A stretch of 64,000 bases of DNA from Phocoena phocoena (Eukaryota; Chordata; Mammalia; Artiodactyla; Phocoenidae). Location: positions 47,014,879 through 47,078,878 of the forward strand of contig NC_089238.1 in the NCBI RefSeq assembly GCF_963924675.1. The letters are read 5' to 3'. The notes under the pieces were generated by a model, which did no database searches, had not been told where the DNA came from, and worked only from the letters and a program-made list of their open reading frames with translations. Positions 46,049-57,549 of the stretch are shown piece by piece. The position numbers and the translations under genes are program-made. Each line of letters starts with the position of its first letter. Within the stretch, counting starts at the first letter, position 1.

Positions 46049-46144
46049 GTTTCAAGTGCCCCATTTGCTCTAAGTCTGTGGCTTCCGACGAGATGGAAAT
46101 GCACTTTATAATGTGTCTGAGCAAACCTCGCCTCTCCTACAACG
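46049..46144 (+). CDS. ZNRF1: ZNRF1 coding exon 2: C2HC zinc finger
   Basis: This 96-nt exon encodes about residues 142-173 of E3 ubiquitin ligase ZNRF1. The translation starts FKCPICSKSVASDEMEMHF and ends PRLSYN. It holds a C2HC zinc finger with spacing C-x2-C-x11-H-x3-C (CPIC, then HFIMC). This is the finger that precedes the RING domain in ZNRF1 and ZNRF2 and gives the family its name. The acceptor is a pyrimidine-rich tract ending TTTTTCAG and the donor is GTAAGA at 46145. The exon starts and ends in phase 1: the first two bases complete a glycine codon and the last G begins an aspartate codon finished in exon 3. The residues match human ZNRF1 as I recall it with no difference. An in-frame ATG at 46006 lies in the intron and is not a start. 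Confidence 0.97.
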
Positions 46145-46689
46145 GTAAGAGCTTAGCTGGGGCGGGAGGTGTGGGGGGAACTCTGAGCAAGGGTCTTTGC
46201 AGCCTCCGTGGCTCTGGGCAGCATGTCCACCCCGCCTTCCGGCAAGAGGAGTGGAGCAGGGAGGAAGGCATAGGGACGGGGTCTGGAAGTCCCTTGGGTG
46301 GCCAGTTAGCCCTGGCCTTTCTTCCACCCACTTAGTTCCTTGCCCCTCCGGTCGGGAGACAGGCCTTGGTCACACAGCTGACAGCAGAGGGCCCAGCAGG
46401 AGCGCCAGCCCGCTGTGGGGAAGGGAGTCTGGGCTGTGCCTTGCACACAGTGCTTCAGCCTGACTCTCCACAGTAGAGTAGGTGTGATTTGTGGACCCCT
46501 TTGGGGATTGAGAATGCTGACCTGCCACCTCATCGCTGCCCCGAGGCTGTGCTGCTTCCTGCCTTGGAGGCGGCCACGGGGCTGAGCAGTGAGTACAACG
46601 GGGGACTCAGTGAAACCCCCCTGCCACGGCACCTCTGTGGACAGAACGAGGGTCAGCACCTGCCTGGTTTACTTTGGGGGAGGCTTGGA

Positions 46690-46900
46690 GCCCAACTGTT
46701 CTGGGTTCAGAGCCTGCCTTGGCCACTTACTGGCTGTGCGGTCTTGAACAAGTGCTCAGTTTACAGAGCCTTGGTTTTCTGGTCCCTAAAATGGGGATTT
46801 CAGTACAGGGTTCATAGGATTTTTGTCAGAATAAAGTGAGATATTACACATAAAAGCTTTCAGTCCGGAGCCTGACACATGGTCAGTGTAGGAAGTTACA
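46690..46900 (+). repeat. MIR
   Basis: 'ctgggttcagagcctgcctt', 'ggccacttactggctgtgcg', 'ctggtccctaaaatggggat' and 'cggagcctgacacatggtca' follow nearly the full MIR order. Confidence 0.9.
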
Positions 46901-48324
46901 GCCGCCCCGAGAGATGCAAGGCCATCCCTGGGTTCTTTTCATCCTTGTCTGAAGTGGACCGTCTGCTCTTGAGTTCCTTGCACCCTGTACTGCCAGTGAC
47001 TCTTGGGCTTTCCATCCTTATGCGCTTAGTTTGGTCTTCAAACCATGTTCCTCAGAGAACTGTGTCTTCTACGAGAATGGGCACTGGATCTGAGAGGGGT
47101 GTGCCCGACCTGACCCCAACCCCGGCCTGCCTTGTAGGTTAGAGTCACGGCGATGCTTAGGAAAACAGCGCTGAGATTTCTCAGGGCCCCAGGACTGGGC
47201 AGGAGGTGGGCCCACATCACCTGACCCCCATCCTGTCCATGAAAGTTTCCCAGGTTGACTCTCCTTACAGACCTTCCTTGGGCTCCTGCCTCCTCAGACC
47301 CACCTGTGTAGGCCAGATAATTCCAGATTGTTCCTGTGAAATTAATCTGACGAATCTGATCTACTTGATTCTCCTGAAGACACGTCCTGCTATTCTCTGA
47401 TCTCTTTTCTTGCACTGCCAACAGATTCTGGACGTGAGCTGGCTGGCCGGTTACCCTTTGTCTCAGATACACGTGGTCTGGTGACCTTTGGCATCTCTGA
47501 GCCCAGGTGTCCTTCCCTTTCCTCTCCTCCCTGGTTGTCCAGGGAGCCCCCGTTCTCCCCAGGGGACAGCCTGTCCCATCCCTGGGGACTGACTGATGCT
47601 GAGTCTCTGAGTCTCGTCCCTCGAGCTCTGGGCTCCCCGTCAGGCTCGTTGAAGATGCTCAGCTCCACTTTGTTCCTTGTCTCTGCCTGGGACCAGGGAG
47701 GGAGATGACTGAGTCTTCTCCCGCGGCTGACAGCCCTCCCCCGCCGTGGCCTCAGAAACCGTGTTCACTTATTTCCCACGTGCGCAGCACCCCCGTGAAG
47801 GCTGCTTTTTGTCCCGTGGGGCGCTGGGCAGAGTTCTCTGTGGACACTGCCTTGTTGTCATGAGAACACAAAGCAGCCTCAGAGTGGGCTCACCCGACAG
47901 GCCTGGGCTCTTGGCGTCATGAGAGAGAACTTTGCAGGGCAGCTGTGGAGAGCAGAGCGCTCTTGGGGCCACTCTGTAAGGAGGACCCACATGCCCGGCT
48001 TGGACAGTGGGGGAGGTGAGGGCATGAGCTTCTCTCCCGGAGAACTGCCCGGGATACCTGCAGCGCCTCTTCCATGTGAGCACATATGTGCCAGTGCCGC
48101 CATAGGTGTCCTCCTTGCCTTTCCTCTTTGCCTCCAAAGAGAGACAGCCCTGGAGAGCAGTCCTGACAGCCCAGCCCGAGCACAGGTCGCCTGCAGAAGC
48201 CACACTCAGAGTCGGAGTCCCCTTAGAGGAAGCAGAGGTTGGCCAACCAGTCTGAGGCATAACCATGGCTGTTCTTGGTCTCTTCTCACTTCTTCCTTCC
48301 TCTCATTGAAAAGCTACCTCTTTG

Positions 48325-48326
<2 letters not shown>

Positions 48327-48412
<86 letters not shown>
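48327..48412. repeat. (TG)n(GA)n compound microsatellite
   Basis: About 20 TG units followed by about 22 GA units, with a small gtgtgtgagtg remnant after. About 86 bp, the longest microsatellite here. Confidence 0.97.
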
Positions 48413-48414
<2 letters not shown>

Positions 48415-49002
48415 TGTGAGTGTAAAGTAGAAGCTTTAAACTGGACGGTCTCTTTTGCAAAAACCAGTCCTTTACCACCTGAGGCAAAGAAAGGCATGTT
48501 GTTCCTGGTCCCATCCGTGGAATTTGTCTTAAGGTAAGGAAAGTGCTTCAGAAACAGTGGCCTGGCCCCTCTGTCACAGCTGGATTCCTCACATTCAGTC
48601 TTTGTCTTTTCTAAAGACACCTAACCTTTCCAGATAAGAGAAAGGCATTTGTCACTTGGGGTTTGTATATGGAGTGTGAGTCTCCGGGCTGGTCTAGGGC
48701 CTGTTTTAGTTCAGATAAGGCACAGGCCTTTCGGGGCCTTAGGCCGAAGTCCCAGGTCGGACCTCTAGGTATTTATTTTGGTTTTGCCAGTAACGTATTT
48801 TACCAATGATTTCTTATCCTGAGCTCCCCAGCTTTGCTTTCTCTCTTCTACCAAAAAAGAAAAAAGTGAAGAGACTTAAAGCATTTGTGAGGTGTAGAAC
48901 TCCCAGAATCTTTCTGGAAAGGGGAGAATCTGAGACTTTCTTAGTGGATTAAAAAGTGCTATATTCTTGTGAAGATTCACTGGAATTCCTGGTCACTCCC
49001 AT

Positions 49003-49009
49003 CTACACA

Positions 49010-49041
<32 letters not shown>
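49003..49041. repeat. (CA)n microsatellite
   Basis: About 18 CA units with one TA interruption. Confidence 0.93.
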
Positions 49042-49042
<1 letters not shown>

Positions 49043-49244
49043 CCTTCCTGTAGCTGCTGGCACCAATTGGGGAAATTTTTAGGAAATTTATAGCGGTTAT
49101 ATAAGATGAAATTTAGTTAACCACCAAATGGGGGGGGGGAGTAGAAACCTCCAAAATGAGACAGATAGAAAGTAGTATTTTTCTTATTATGAGGGTTAGT
49201 CTGAGCCGTGGGTTGGAAGGCCTCCAGTAGCCACCTGACAGATT

Positions 49245-49262
49245 AAAAAAAAAAAAAAAAAA
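49245..49262. repeat. A homopolymer
   Basis: A run of 18 A with no SINE or L1 body attached that I can recognise. Confidence 0.8.
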
Positions 49263-52200
49263 AGCCAGTTTTGGAAAGGCAAGACTAGTTTAACTGGTTT
49301 ACCCAGTGCTCAAGAGAAATGTGAAGGCCAGTAACTGGTGCTTCTTGGCAGGCACCTGGTTTGTGAGTCCTGGTGACCCATTCGGAGGGGTAGGGAAGGG
49401 AGCTGTACTGCAGAGCGCAGAATCTTCTATCCTCTGTTCTCTTCAGTGGGCAGCTCTGAACCCAGGACCCCTCAAAGGTGAGAGAGAGCTGGGGGGACCG
49501 GGACCCCTTTCTGCAGGTAAATGTGGTCAGCTTGATTGGGCCTTGTAATTTCTCTTTCTTTCCAGTATCTGTTTGTGGTTCTGAGACTGGGGGAACTTGC
49601 ATTCTCAAGAACATGCACTCAGGTTTTGACCATCATACTGGTCAGCCAGCAAAACGAGCCTCAAGATGAGGGGCCTGATTCTGCTATGAACAGAAGAGAG
49701 TCACAGTACTGGAGTGGAGGGGGGTCGTGACAGATGACTGATTGTCCATTGAAAGCCGAGGAGACCCTGGTTCCAGGACCAGCCAGGGGTCCTTGGCTCT
49801 GGGAGAGTCTGGCGTGTGGCAGGTCCATTTTCCAGCAGTATTAAGAGAGCTTGATGGCTGTCAAAGCAGCTTCAAAAGTTCCTCTCCCCCTCACTTTCTT
49901 CTGGGGCGCAGACCCATGCCCTGCTTCTTAGGTCCTGACCATCCATCCCTCCTCTCTACTGACAGTCATTGCCCCCAACTTCAGGGCTCTTGAAATGATA
50001 AATGTCACGCAAGATTTCTTTAAAGGAAAGGGAATCTGGCTCCCCCCAAAGCAGAAATGCCTCCTGCTAGTTTAGCCCCAGCCAGCAGACCTGTGTAAAT
50101 AGTGCTTGTCTGGCCTGTGTCTCTGCTCTCAGCGATCCTGTGGTTGGGATGGCAGTGCCTTTTCTTGGGCCTTGGGGAGCCAGGTTCTGGCCGGGGAGTG
50201 TGCCCAGCCCAGTGGGGCACTGCCAGGAGCTATTGTTCGATGCCTAGCAGCAGCTGAGTCTGGCTGCGAGGTGTCTGTCTGGAGGTGTCTGTCTGGGCGC
50301 TCTTCCTGCAGGAGGGAAGGGAGGAGGACTCCCGGCAGGCCGCTGGGTGAATGAGGAGTGGGTGGAAGGGAGACCGGAGGAGAGGGGACTGAATGGGGTC
50401 ACAGGGCAGCCTCTGTAAACATGAAGCCCTGCGGAGCCGCTCCGCTTGTCGTGATCGCAGCCCATCTCGTCAGAACAATTGGATCCAGAACAATCGGGTC
50501 GTGCCTCACAGTCTGTGGGTTGCGGTGGAGACGACACTGCTGGTAGGGGAACTCTCTACTCAAAGTCTCCCCTTTGCCTGGAGATTTCCCAAGAAGGGGG
50601 CTGGCGACGCCTGGCAGTGGTAGCACTGCCCCTTCCTGTCCCCCAGGAGGCTGGGCCAGCAGCTCTGCGCATGCCGAAGGGTCTACAAGCCTGGGCTCTT
50701 CCACACCTAGGCTGGAAATGAGGCTGGCGGTGGAGCCTTTGTTTCTGAGTCATTTGCTGGGGACTCTCCCTCTGGCTCCCGCCTTCCTTCCTCCCAGGAC
50801 CGTGACTGCCATCAGGCAGCAGGGGAGGTGGGTTCTGTGCGGCCCTGCTCGGCTGCACCACACCAGCCTTCCCTCCATGCCGCCCAGCTCTGCGGGTCCC
50901 CTTGGGGGACGTCAAGCCTGTGCTCCGCAGGGCAGCAGTGCAGCTCCCTCAGCCTGGCCTGTTCATGCCGAGCACCCAGGTTCCTCCACCAAAGAGAAAG
51001 ATCTGAAGCTGTCTGTGAGATGGGTGGTGGTTTCCAGCTGCAAGGAAGAGACTTTACCGCCTGGTCTTTTAAGGAAAGGAGGCAGGGTGGCCAAGTGGAA
51101 GGAACTTGGCGTGGGAGTCATGGCCCCTTACCAGCTGCCTGAGCTGAAGCCCAGACCCCCCCACCCCCAGGGTCTTTAGGATTCACTGAGATGTGTGTGC
51201 GACATTCGTGGCATACAGCTGGCCCCAAAGTAGTGAGGGCTCCTTTTTCTCCTCCTGCTCGATCACTTTTCTCAGATAAACAGCAGCTGTCAGGGAGGGG
51301 GCAGAAGTGTGCCATCACCTCCCACCGCAGTGCTGTCACAGAGAGCATCGCCCGCCACTCTGGGCTGGCTAGAGGGCCAGGCATTGGCACCGTCAGCACC
51401 ATCCCTCAGGCCAGGCACACTTCCGCACTCCCCCGTGGGCAGGGCCGTTGGCTTTGCACACGGTGTCGGGCAGCTGGCGGCTGTGGGTGCTTGAGAGGCA
51501 GTAAGAAAAAGGAAGAAAGCACAGCTTGGTTCCGTGTTCTCATCAGCCAGCATCGGTTGAGCCCCCCTCCTCTAGGGACCTCGGGTGCCCGGGGGCGTTT
51601 GGGTCCATCTGCAGAGTGGCCTTAACTTGTGACCCAGCTTCAGACTTCAAGGTCCTCCGACAGCAGACAGCAGGCTCCCATCACAAGAGTGCGGAAGCCT
51701 CGTAGGATCTGGGTGATAGCCAGGCTTCAGCTTCAGCCGTTTCCCCTCGCCTGCTAGGCGCCCAGGGACACCTGGGGGCTGCTCACTCCTAGAGCCCAGG
51801 GATTGGGACGGGAAGTTTTACCCAACCCACTCAGGCCTGTGGCTGGATTTGGGCTCCTGCCTTCCGGTGTTGGGAGATGTCGCTCCCCGGGCACTGCGCT
51901 GGGTGTGAGCACTCCCTGCTGACCCGTGCTCTCAGGGTCCCAGCCCTGGCTCCCTTTCATCCCAGGACCCCTCAGGCAGCCTTTTGCAGCCAGGGCTCTG
52001 GGTGCTGGTGAAATGTGCTCCCCACTGTGCCAGCCTGGCAGGCAGCTGTGCGGTTTAGTTCTTCCCATCCGTGCTGCAGACCCAGGCTGGCTGCTAAGCA
52101 CTGTGCATGAAGATGCTCTGTAATGGGTTGTGTGGTGGCGATCGACTGTTCGTAAGAAAAGTCTAGTGTCTAGCCTCCATGTGCTCAGGTCTGAGTCCTT

Positions 52201-52669
52201 GATAAGAAGATGAACCGCCCTCGTGCCTCTTTCTCCTTCCCCTTCCCCTAGTGATACCTAGCGAGAAAAGAGAGGAGAGTCCAGTCCAGTCCTGCTGAAG
52301 AAGCAAGCCCCAGGTCTCATCCCCTTGCGTGGCTCCCGCCCCCTATCCCAGCCTGGACCTGACAGGACAGACAGAGCGCAGCTCATGCAGAAAACTGTTT
52401 GGGACTGAGGGAATTCTGACTTGCCCCTGGGCTCCCAGCTGACTCACCAATCAGAAGGGGACGCTGATTCGGAATCAGTAATATTGCTGTGTTCCCAAGG
52501 AAATCATCCATAAGTGAGGAGGGAAGCACGGAAAAGGGGCTGTATCCCAGATCCTCACTTTACAGATGAGATGCCGGAGACAAAGAGAGTAGGAATAAAT
52601 GCCCAAGAAGGTCTGCAGTGACTGCCTTCTCAGAGCTGGTCTGTTTTTCCTCCCGTCTTTATTGGAGTT
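49263..52669. other. GC-rich intronic sequence, no gene recognised
   Basis: Contains a 14-bp tandem doublet at 50268-50295 and a MIR at about 51090-51235 ('gtggccaagtggaaggaact' ... 'aggattcactgagatgtgtg'). Long open frames (for example 201 residues at 50574-51179) have no recognisable domain, and frames on the opposite strand are equally open. Confidence 0.5.
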
Positions 52670-53065
52670 TTTTCCTCCTAGTATTTTATTATGAAAAATG
52701 TCAAACGTACAGCAAAGTTGAGAGTTTTGCAGTAAAAACCAAAATACCCCCCACCTAGAGTGTGCATTATACTGTACTTGCTCTATCACATGTCTCTCCA
52801 CCCACCAATCCGTATTATCCTTTTGATACATTTCAGAGTGAAATGAAAACACTAGTCTGTTTCTTTATTGGGGGTTGTTAATTATAAAAGTAATGCCTGT
52901 TCAAACAATTCAAAAATATATAAAAATATTTTTCTTCTAATCCTCCTTTCCTCCACTACTATTAAAGTGTGTGTTTCCCTCCAGACTTTTTCCTGTGCTT
53001 CCACACACACAAATATTGAAATGTGTATGGTATCTAGTGCTTTTTTAAAAATGGGATCATACCCT
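52670..53065 (-). repeat. Old L1 3' fragments
   Basis: 'tattttattatgaaaaatgt', 'caaacgtacagcaaagttga' and 'cacccaccaatccgtattat', then 'aattataaaagtaatgcctg' and 'tttttaaaaatgggatcata'. Diverged; strand uncertain. Confidence 0.5.
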
Positions 53066-53479
53066 TTTACAGATGTGCCACTTGCCACGTTTGGAGTCTG
53101 AGGTTACACTCCAGTGGCAGACCGACTGTGTGCTGTCTGCTTTTCCCTCCACGTCTCCCTTTCAGGTGGGCTTTGGGGCTTTGGGTTAGGCACATCTTAA
53201 CAGAGAACATGACCACAGGCTGTCCTGGTGGCCTGGAAGCTGAAAGTGACTTCTCTCCCAGCTCTTGTGCATAAGGACTTAAGTATTGAGTTGACTCTAT
53301 CTTAGTTGTTTTCCTTGGGGTTCCTGATGGGGGGCTCTGAGTCACCATATCCTTCTAGGCCATGAAGAATCCTCGTTTTATGGGCCCCAGATGTTTCCGC
53401 TTCCACTAAAGTTATCAGAGGGCACAAAGGAACCACAGTGGTGGAGGGCAGCCCCACAGAGGGTCCCTGGCCCTGCCCC

Positions 53480-53610
53480 ATTCATGAGCCCTCTGACTTT
53501 GGCAAGGTGTCTGATTCTCTGGCTGCAGTGTCCCCTTTTGCAAAACAGGAATAACACCGTGTACCCTGCCCGGCTTGTAAGATCCTGAGGCTCACTGAAC
53601 ACACATGAAA
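53480..53610 (+). repeat. MIR fragment
   Basis: 'ctgactttggcaaggtgtct', 'gtgtccccttttgcaaaaca' and 'ggaataacaccgtgtaccct' follow the MIR order. Confidence 0.7.
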
Positions 53611-54369
53611 TCTCAGTGTGTATCATTTGGCAGTGTTCACGATCAGTTAAAATCTTTCAGAAGTGGGGAGTTGCCCTGTTCAGGCTTTGCTTTCTTTACA
53701 TCCAGAACCTGTTCTCAGGGTATTTCTCCTATGGTTTTGAGAACTTCTGGGTAACCTTTTGCTGACTTCACCTCTCTCACCTGCCTTTCAAATATTAGAA
53801 TTCACCTGGGTTCAGTCGTCTGCCTTCTTGAGATTTGTCTAAGCTCTTTATCCCACATCTACCCCTGTTGCCCACATCTCTCCTCTAAACCCCAGATCTG
53901 GACTTGAATGGACTCCAGCAGGTTTCCATTAGCGCGTCCTGGGGGAGACGCCCGGTCAGCGCCTGCCACCCAGCTCTGAGCTCATCATTACTTCCCAAGC
54001 TGGGCCTCCTCCTGGCTCCCTCTCGCTCTGACAAGTGTGCGCTCCCCTCCCCTGCCCCCCGTTTGCCCAGCTGCCCCAATTCATGCCATCCACCTCCCCC
54101 ATTGCTGGTGCTGGCCTTGAGTTCATCTCTCGCACCACGGCATTAGCCTCCATAGCAGGCTCCCCATCTGTGGGCTCTTCCAGTCATTTCCAGTAGTTTC
54201 AGGAGACTAGATGTGATCGGTGCGTCTCCAAGGCCCTTCAGTGATCCAGATAAAGGCCAGGTAGCACAGCAGAACACAAGTCCATCCTCAGGAAGTGGGT
54301 CTCACCTACCCCCCCTCCACGGCCCCAGGACTCTGAACCTACCACAGCAAACATCCTGCCTTGCCAGGT

Positions 54370-54610
54370 GCACAGATGCTGTCCCCTTTGCCTGGAATAG
54401 CCCTCCCTGAACAGTCCCCACCCCGATTGGGCATCTCCCGTACTTCTCACATCTGGATCTGTGTGTGTCGTTAAGACTTCCAGGAATTCCTGTGCTGTTC
54501 ATTTCCGTCTTCTTGTTCAACCGCCCCTGCTAAGCTATGAGTTTCTTGAATCCTGAAACCGTGGCTTATTCACTGAGTCGCCAGTGCCCAGAATGTCATA
54601 GAAATGTCGT
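54370..54610 (+). repeat. L2 3' fragment
   Basis: 'gtcccctttgcctggaatag', 'ccctccctgaacagtcccca', 'ctatgagtttcttgaatcct' and 'cgccagtgcccagaatgtca' follow the L2 3' end. Confidence 0.75.
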
Positions 54611-54729
54611 AGGGGATGCTGGCTCGGCGCCCTGTTGTGCTCGGGCTGTCCTGGTCACGGCTTCGCTTGGGGCTGTGGTGGGCAGCAGCTTCCTTCCATT
54701 CATTCTTTTCTGGTGGGGTGTGGGGTGTC

Positions 54730-54900
54730 TTTTTTAAATATTTAACTGAGTTAAAATGTGTATAACACACAAGTAACCATTTTTATGTGTACAGCGTAGT
54801 GGCATTTGGGACATTTACAATGTTGTGCAACCACCATCTCTGTCTAGTTCCAAACATTTCATCATCCCAGAAGGAACTCCTTGCATGATTCCACTTACAC
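54730..54900 (-). repeat. Old L1 3' fragment
   Basis: 'aactgagttaaaatgtgtat', 'aacacacaagtaaccatttt', 'ttgtgcaaccaccatctctg' and 'caaacatttcatcatcccag' are typical of old L1M 3' ends. Confidence 0.65.
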
Positions 54901-55179
54901 GAAGGATCTAAAGCAGTCAACCCCATAGAACCAGAGAGTAGAAGTGTTGACAGGGGAGAGGGAAACAGGCAATTGCTATTCAACTGGCAGAAAGTTTCAG
55001 GTATGGGGCTTCCATACAACAGTAGACTGTACTCTTAACATTTTTATGAACAGGGTAGATCTCATGTTAAGAGATCTCACGTTACCACAAGAAAAACAAA
55101 GGAAAATCGCTTACTCATTAAGCAGTCACTCCCTAGTGCCCCCTGCCCCCAGCCCCGACCTACTTTTTTGTCTCTGAAT

Positions 55180-55445
55180 TGGCCTCCTCTGGACATTTCA
55201 CATAAACGGGATCAGAAAGCAGGTGGCCTTTTGCATCTGGCTCCTTCCACTTGGCACCATGTTTTCGAGGTGCACCCACGTTGCAGCAGGCATCAGCTCT
55301 CCACCCCTTTCCTGGCTGAGGGGATACGCCGTTGTGTGGGTCCACGCGGTTCATTTCTCCATTCATCCGCTGGCGGACCTTTGGGTTGTCCCCACCTTTG
55401 GCTCTTGTGAATAATGCTGCCGTGGGCACACATGTACGCGTATTT
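55180..55445 (+). repeat. Old L1 3' fragment
   Basis: 'ctctggacatttcacataaa', 'cggttcatttctccattcat' and 'ggctcttgtgaataatgctg' are classic L1M 3' phrases. It lies about 400 bp before exon 3. Confidence 0.75.
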
Positions 55446-55846
55446 GCTGGGGTACCCGTTTCTTCCCTTCACCCTTGCCTCGTACCACTCTCCTCATCAC
55501 CAGTTTTTCCAAACCAGAAATCCAGTGCACCTGGTCTGTGTGTATGTTTAGGGGGAAAGTCTGTTCAGGGAACCATTCTGTCTCGTGCTGCCTCTGCAGC
55601 ATGTGTCCTCCTCTCCAAGCCTTTTTCATCCTTCATTGCCTGGGCCGCTTACTTGGTGATTAATCCCATCTTGTCTTCAGGTAGTTAGCGTGTGGTTTGC
55701 ATGTCTTGTGTCCACAGTGAGGACCTTTACGTCAAGGTCTCTCTTGGGCTTTCGCTGACCCAGGTGACCCACGCAGTCCCAAGCAGCTCCTAGATCCCTG
55801 CCTGCTGGTGACTGACCCCCCGCTCTCCTCTGTCCCCCCTTTGCAG

Positions 55847-55952
55847 ATGACGTGCTGACTAAAGATGCGGGTGAGTGTGTGATCTGCCTGGAGGAGCTGC
55901 TTCAGGGGGACACGATAGCCAGGCTGCCCTGCCTGTGCATTTATCACAAAAG
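55847..55952 (+). CDS. ZNRF1: ZNRF1 coding exon 3: first half of the RING finger
   Basis: This 106-nt exon encodes about residues 174-208. It reads DDVLTKDAGECVICLEELLQ, and ends PCLCIYHK followed by the first two bases of a serine codon. It supplies the first RING zinc ligands: C-V-I-C, then the cysteines of PCLC and the histidine of YHK. The RING binds the E2 ubiquitin-conjugating enzyme; ZNRF1 has been reported to work with UBE2N and others. The acceptor is TTTGCAG at 55840-55846 and the donor is GTACGA at 55953. Phases agree with exon 2 upstream and exon 4 downstream. Every residue matches the human protein as I recall it. The window frame beginning with the ATG at 55852 is internal and is not a true start. 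Confidence 0.97.
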
Positions 55953-57457
55953 GTACGAGAGGGCCGGCAGGGCCAGCTTAGCTGCACCCCAGACCCCAGA
56001 GGGCCCCTTCCCTGTGGGTGGGGGGAGAGAAGGGCAGACTGTCACTAGCCACCCCGTCCCCCAGCACTCTGAGTGGAGTCGAGGCAGAGGTCAGCAGGTG
56101 GGGAGTTCTGGACGTGCGGAGCGCAGAGCCTGGGTGGCGGGCCCGACGGGGAGGCCTGTGGAGTCCCTGCCCCCTGGAAGGTTGAGCCCCCGTCCATCTC
56201 TGTGAGCCCCTCTGCTCCCGTGTGCAGACCCTGGTCTGGTGTTGGGGGGGTGGTCAGCACGGAGGGGTGTGCTGGCTGCCCTGGCCCCGCCCCTCCTCCC
56301 CAGAGGCCCAGCAGGCAGGAATAGCCACTACCTGTGGGCCCCAGTGCTGCAAGCGGCTATAATTAGCAGGACTGAGATTCGCCCTCAGGCTCCAGCATGA
56401 GCCTCATTCTTGTTTCCAACTGGAAAGAAGATACCTCCTTACCCAGGATAGGAGGACGCTCTGTGCTGCCCGTGGCCTCCACCTGTTCTCAGCCCCTGGA
56501 GCCCCAGAGCTGCTTCCGGACACACAGGCTTTTCCAAAGCCTGACTCACGGGGCCACTGGCCACGGGGCAGCACGTGGATGTGGCTGGTGTCAGAAAGGC
56601 GCAAGTGAGGCCTAAGGGGAGGGGGTCTTGGCCTGGGCGCAGCACCCAGCGCTCCAGTGTCCCAGGGAAGCATTGACCAGAGCCAGAAGAAGGGAATCTT
56701 CAGCTCTGGGAGAGACTTATGCAAATGATCTGTCTGGTTCCTGTTTTGAAAATACCCAGATGTTTTACAGAAAGCTGTCTTGGGCCAATTTCTGTTCCCT
56801 CTCTGTTCAGACAGTGCTTTCTGTAAACACTAGAGACCAGGATTTCCCTGCTGGCCTCTTGTCTGGCTCTCCAGAGCAATGTCACCAAGCCACAGGGCCA
56901 GTCCTCCCCTGGCCCACCTTCTCCAGGAAGGAGGACTAGATGCTGGCTGCCCACCACAGCCAGCCAAGCCAGGTAGAGCTTGGGGGCCTCCTGAGAGGGA
57001 GACCAGGGAGGGAGCCTCCGGCAGCTCCTGTGGCTCTGGAGAGGGCTTGCTCAGGGCGGTGACCAGCCTGCCAGGGCTTTGTTCCCACTTCTTTCCCCTT
57101 TAAGCCTTGGAGATAGTTGACTGGCTGCCCTGTGCAGCCCCCCACTCTCACCCTCTGACCCGTAGCTGTTGCCGTCCTCCTGGGCTCCATGCCCCTGAGG
57201 CCTTGTCCCTCTCGAGGGCACACTTCCTGCATCCTGCAGCGCCTAGGTCCACCCCAAGTCCATACGCACTGCACCGGGGCTCCGGCTGCACCAGATCCCC
57301 CCTGGGTGTCCTCCCTTCTGCTAGCAGACAGTGGGTACGTGGGGTCCCCGCAGGTGAGCGTCAGGCATTCCCCGCCCAGAGACCCGACCCTTGGAGCTAG
57401 CCCCCAGGGAGCGGCCTGGCCAGCCAGTGACGTGTCTCCCTTGCCGTCTCCCCTCAG
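55953..57457 (+). other. ZNRF1: ZNRF1 intron 3
   Basis: A GC-rich intron of 1505 bp, from GTACGA to CTCCCCTCAG. I see no SINE, L1 or microsatellite in it. Its base composition leaves long open frames on both strands, including a 245-residue antisense frame that continues over exon 4. None resembles a known protein. Confidence 0.88.
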
Positions 57458-57515
57458 TTGCATAGACTCATGGTTTGAAGTGAACAGATCTTGTCCAGAA
57501 CACCCCGCGGACTGA
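57458..57515 (+). CDS. ZNRF1: ZNRF1 coding exon 4: end of the RING finger and stop codon
   Basis: The coding part of this exon completes the serine codon begun in exon 3. It then encodes CIDSWFEVNRSCPEHPAD and a TGA at 57513-57515. It supplies the remaining RING ligands: the cysteine of SCID and the C-x2-H pair of CPEH. The last ligand in most RING fingers is cysteine (CPxC). ZNRF1 and ZNRF2 share histidine here, so this is a family feature and not a mutation. The acceptor is CTCCCCTCAG at 57448-57457. The frame stays open upstream of the acceptor, but that part is intron. The C-terminus matches human ZNRF1 as I recall it. Confidence 0.97.
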
Positions 57516-57549
57516 CCCTGCTGGGCTCGCTTGCTGACTCCTCTCAAAG
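57516..57549 (+). other. ZNRF1: ZNRF1 exon 4, first 34 nt of the 3' UTR, ending at a probable splice donor
   Basis: After the stop codon the sequence runs 34 nt to CAAAG|GTGAGC at 57545-57555, a near-perfect splice donor. This suggests that the 3' UTR is split. A junction 34 nt after the stop is closer than the 50-55 nt usually needed to trigger nonsense-mediated decay, so the transcript should be stable. That the site is used is inference. Confidence 0.7.

Larger units (their letters stand above)
46145..55846 (+). other. ZNRF1: ZNRF1 intron 2
   Basis: This intron of about 9.7 kb runs from GTAAGA to a CCCCCCTTTGCAG acceptor. It is richer in G+C than intron 1 and contains none of the young CHR-type SINEs. 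It holds MIR copies near 46690-46900, 51090-51235 and 53480-53610, a TG/GA compound microsatellite at 48327-48412, a CA repeat near 49003-49041, old L1 3' fragments at 52670-53065, 54730-54900 and 55180-55440, and an L2 piece at 54370-54610. The 201-residue open frame at 50574-51179 has no domain or codon pattern that I recognise and runs into the MIR. Confidence 0.9.

Noticed and set aside
46006..46335. Open frame starting with an ATG upstream of exon 2 and running past it.
   Set aside because: The ATG is in intron 1. The reading frame passes through exon 2, but the true exon ends at the 46145 donor, so this is not a separate gene.
50574..51179. Open frame of 201 residues in ZNRF1 intron 2.
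   Set aside because: The other strand and other frames are also open, the composition is Pro/Ser/Gly-rich as expected from GC-rich DNA, and the end overlaps a MIR.
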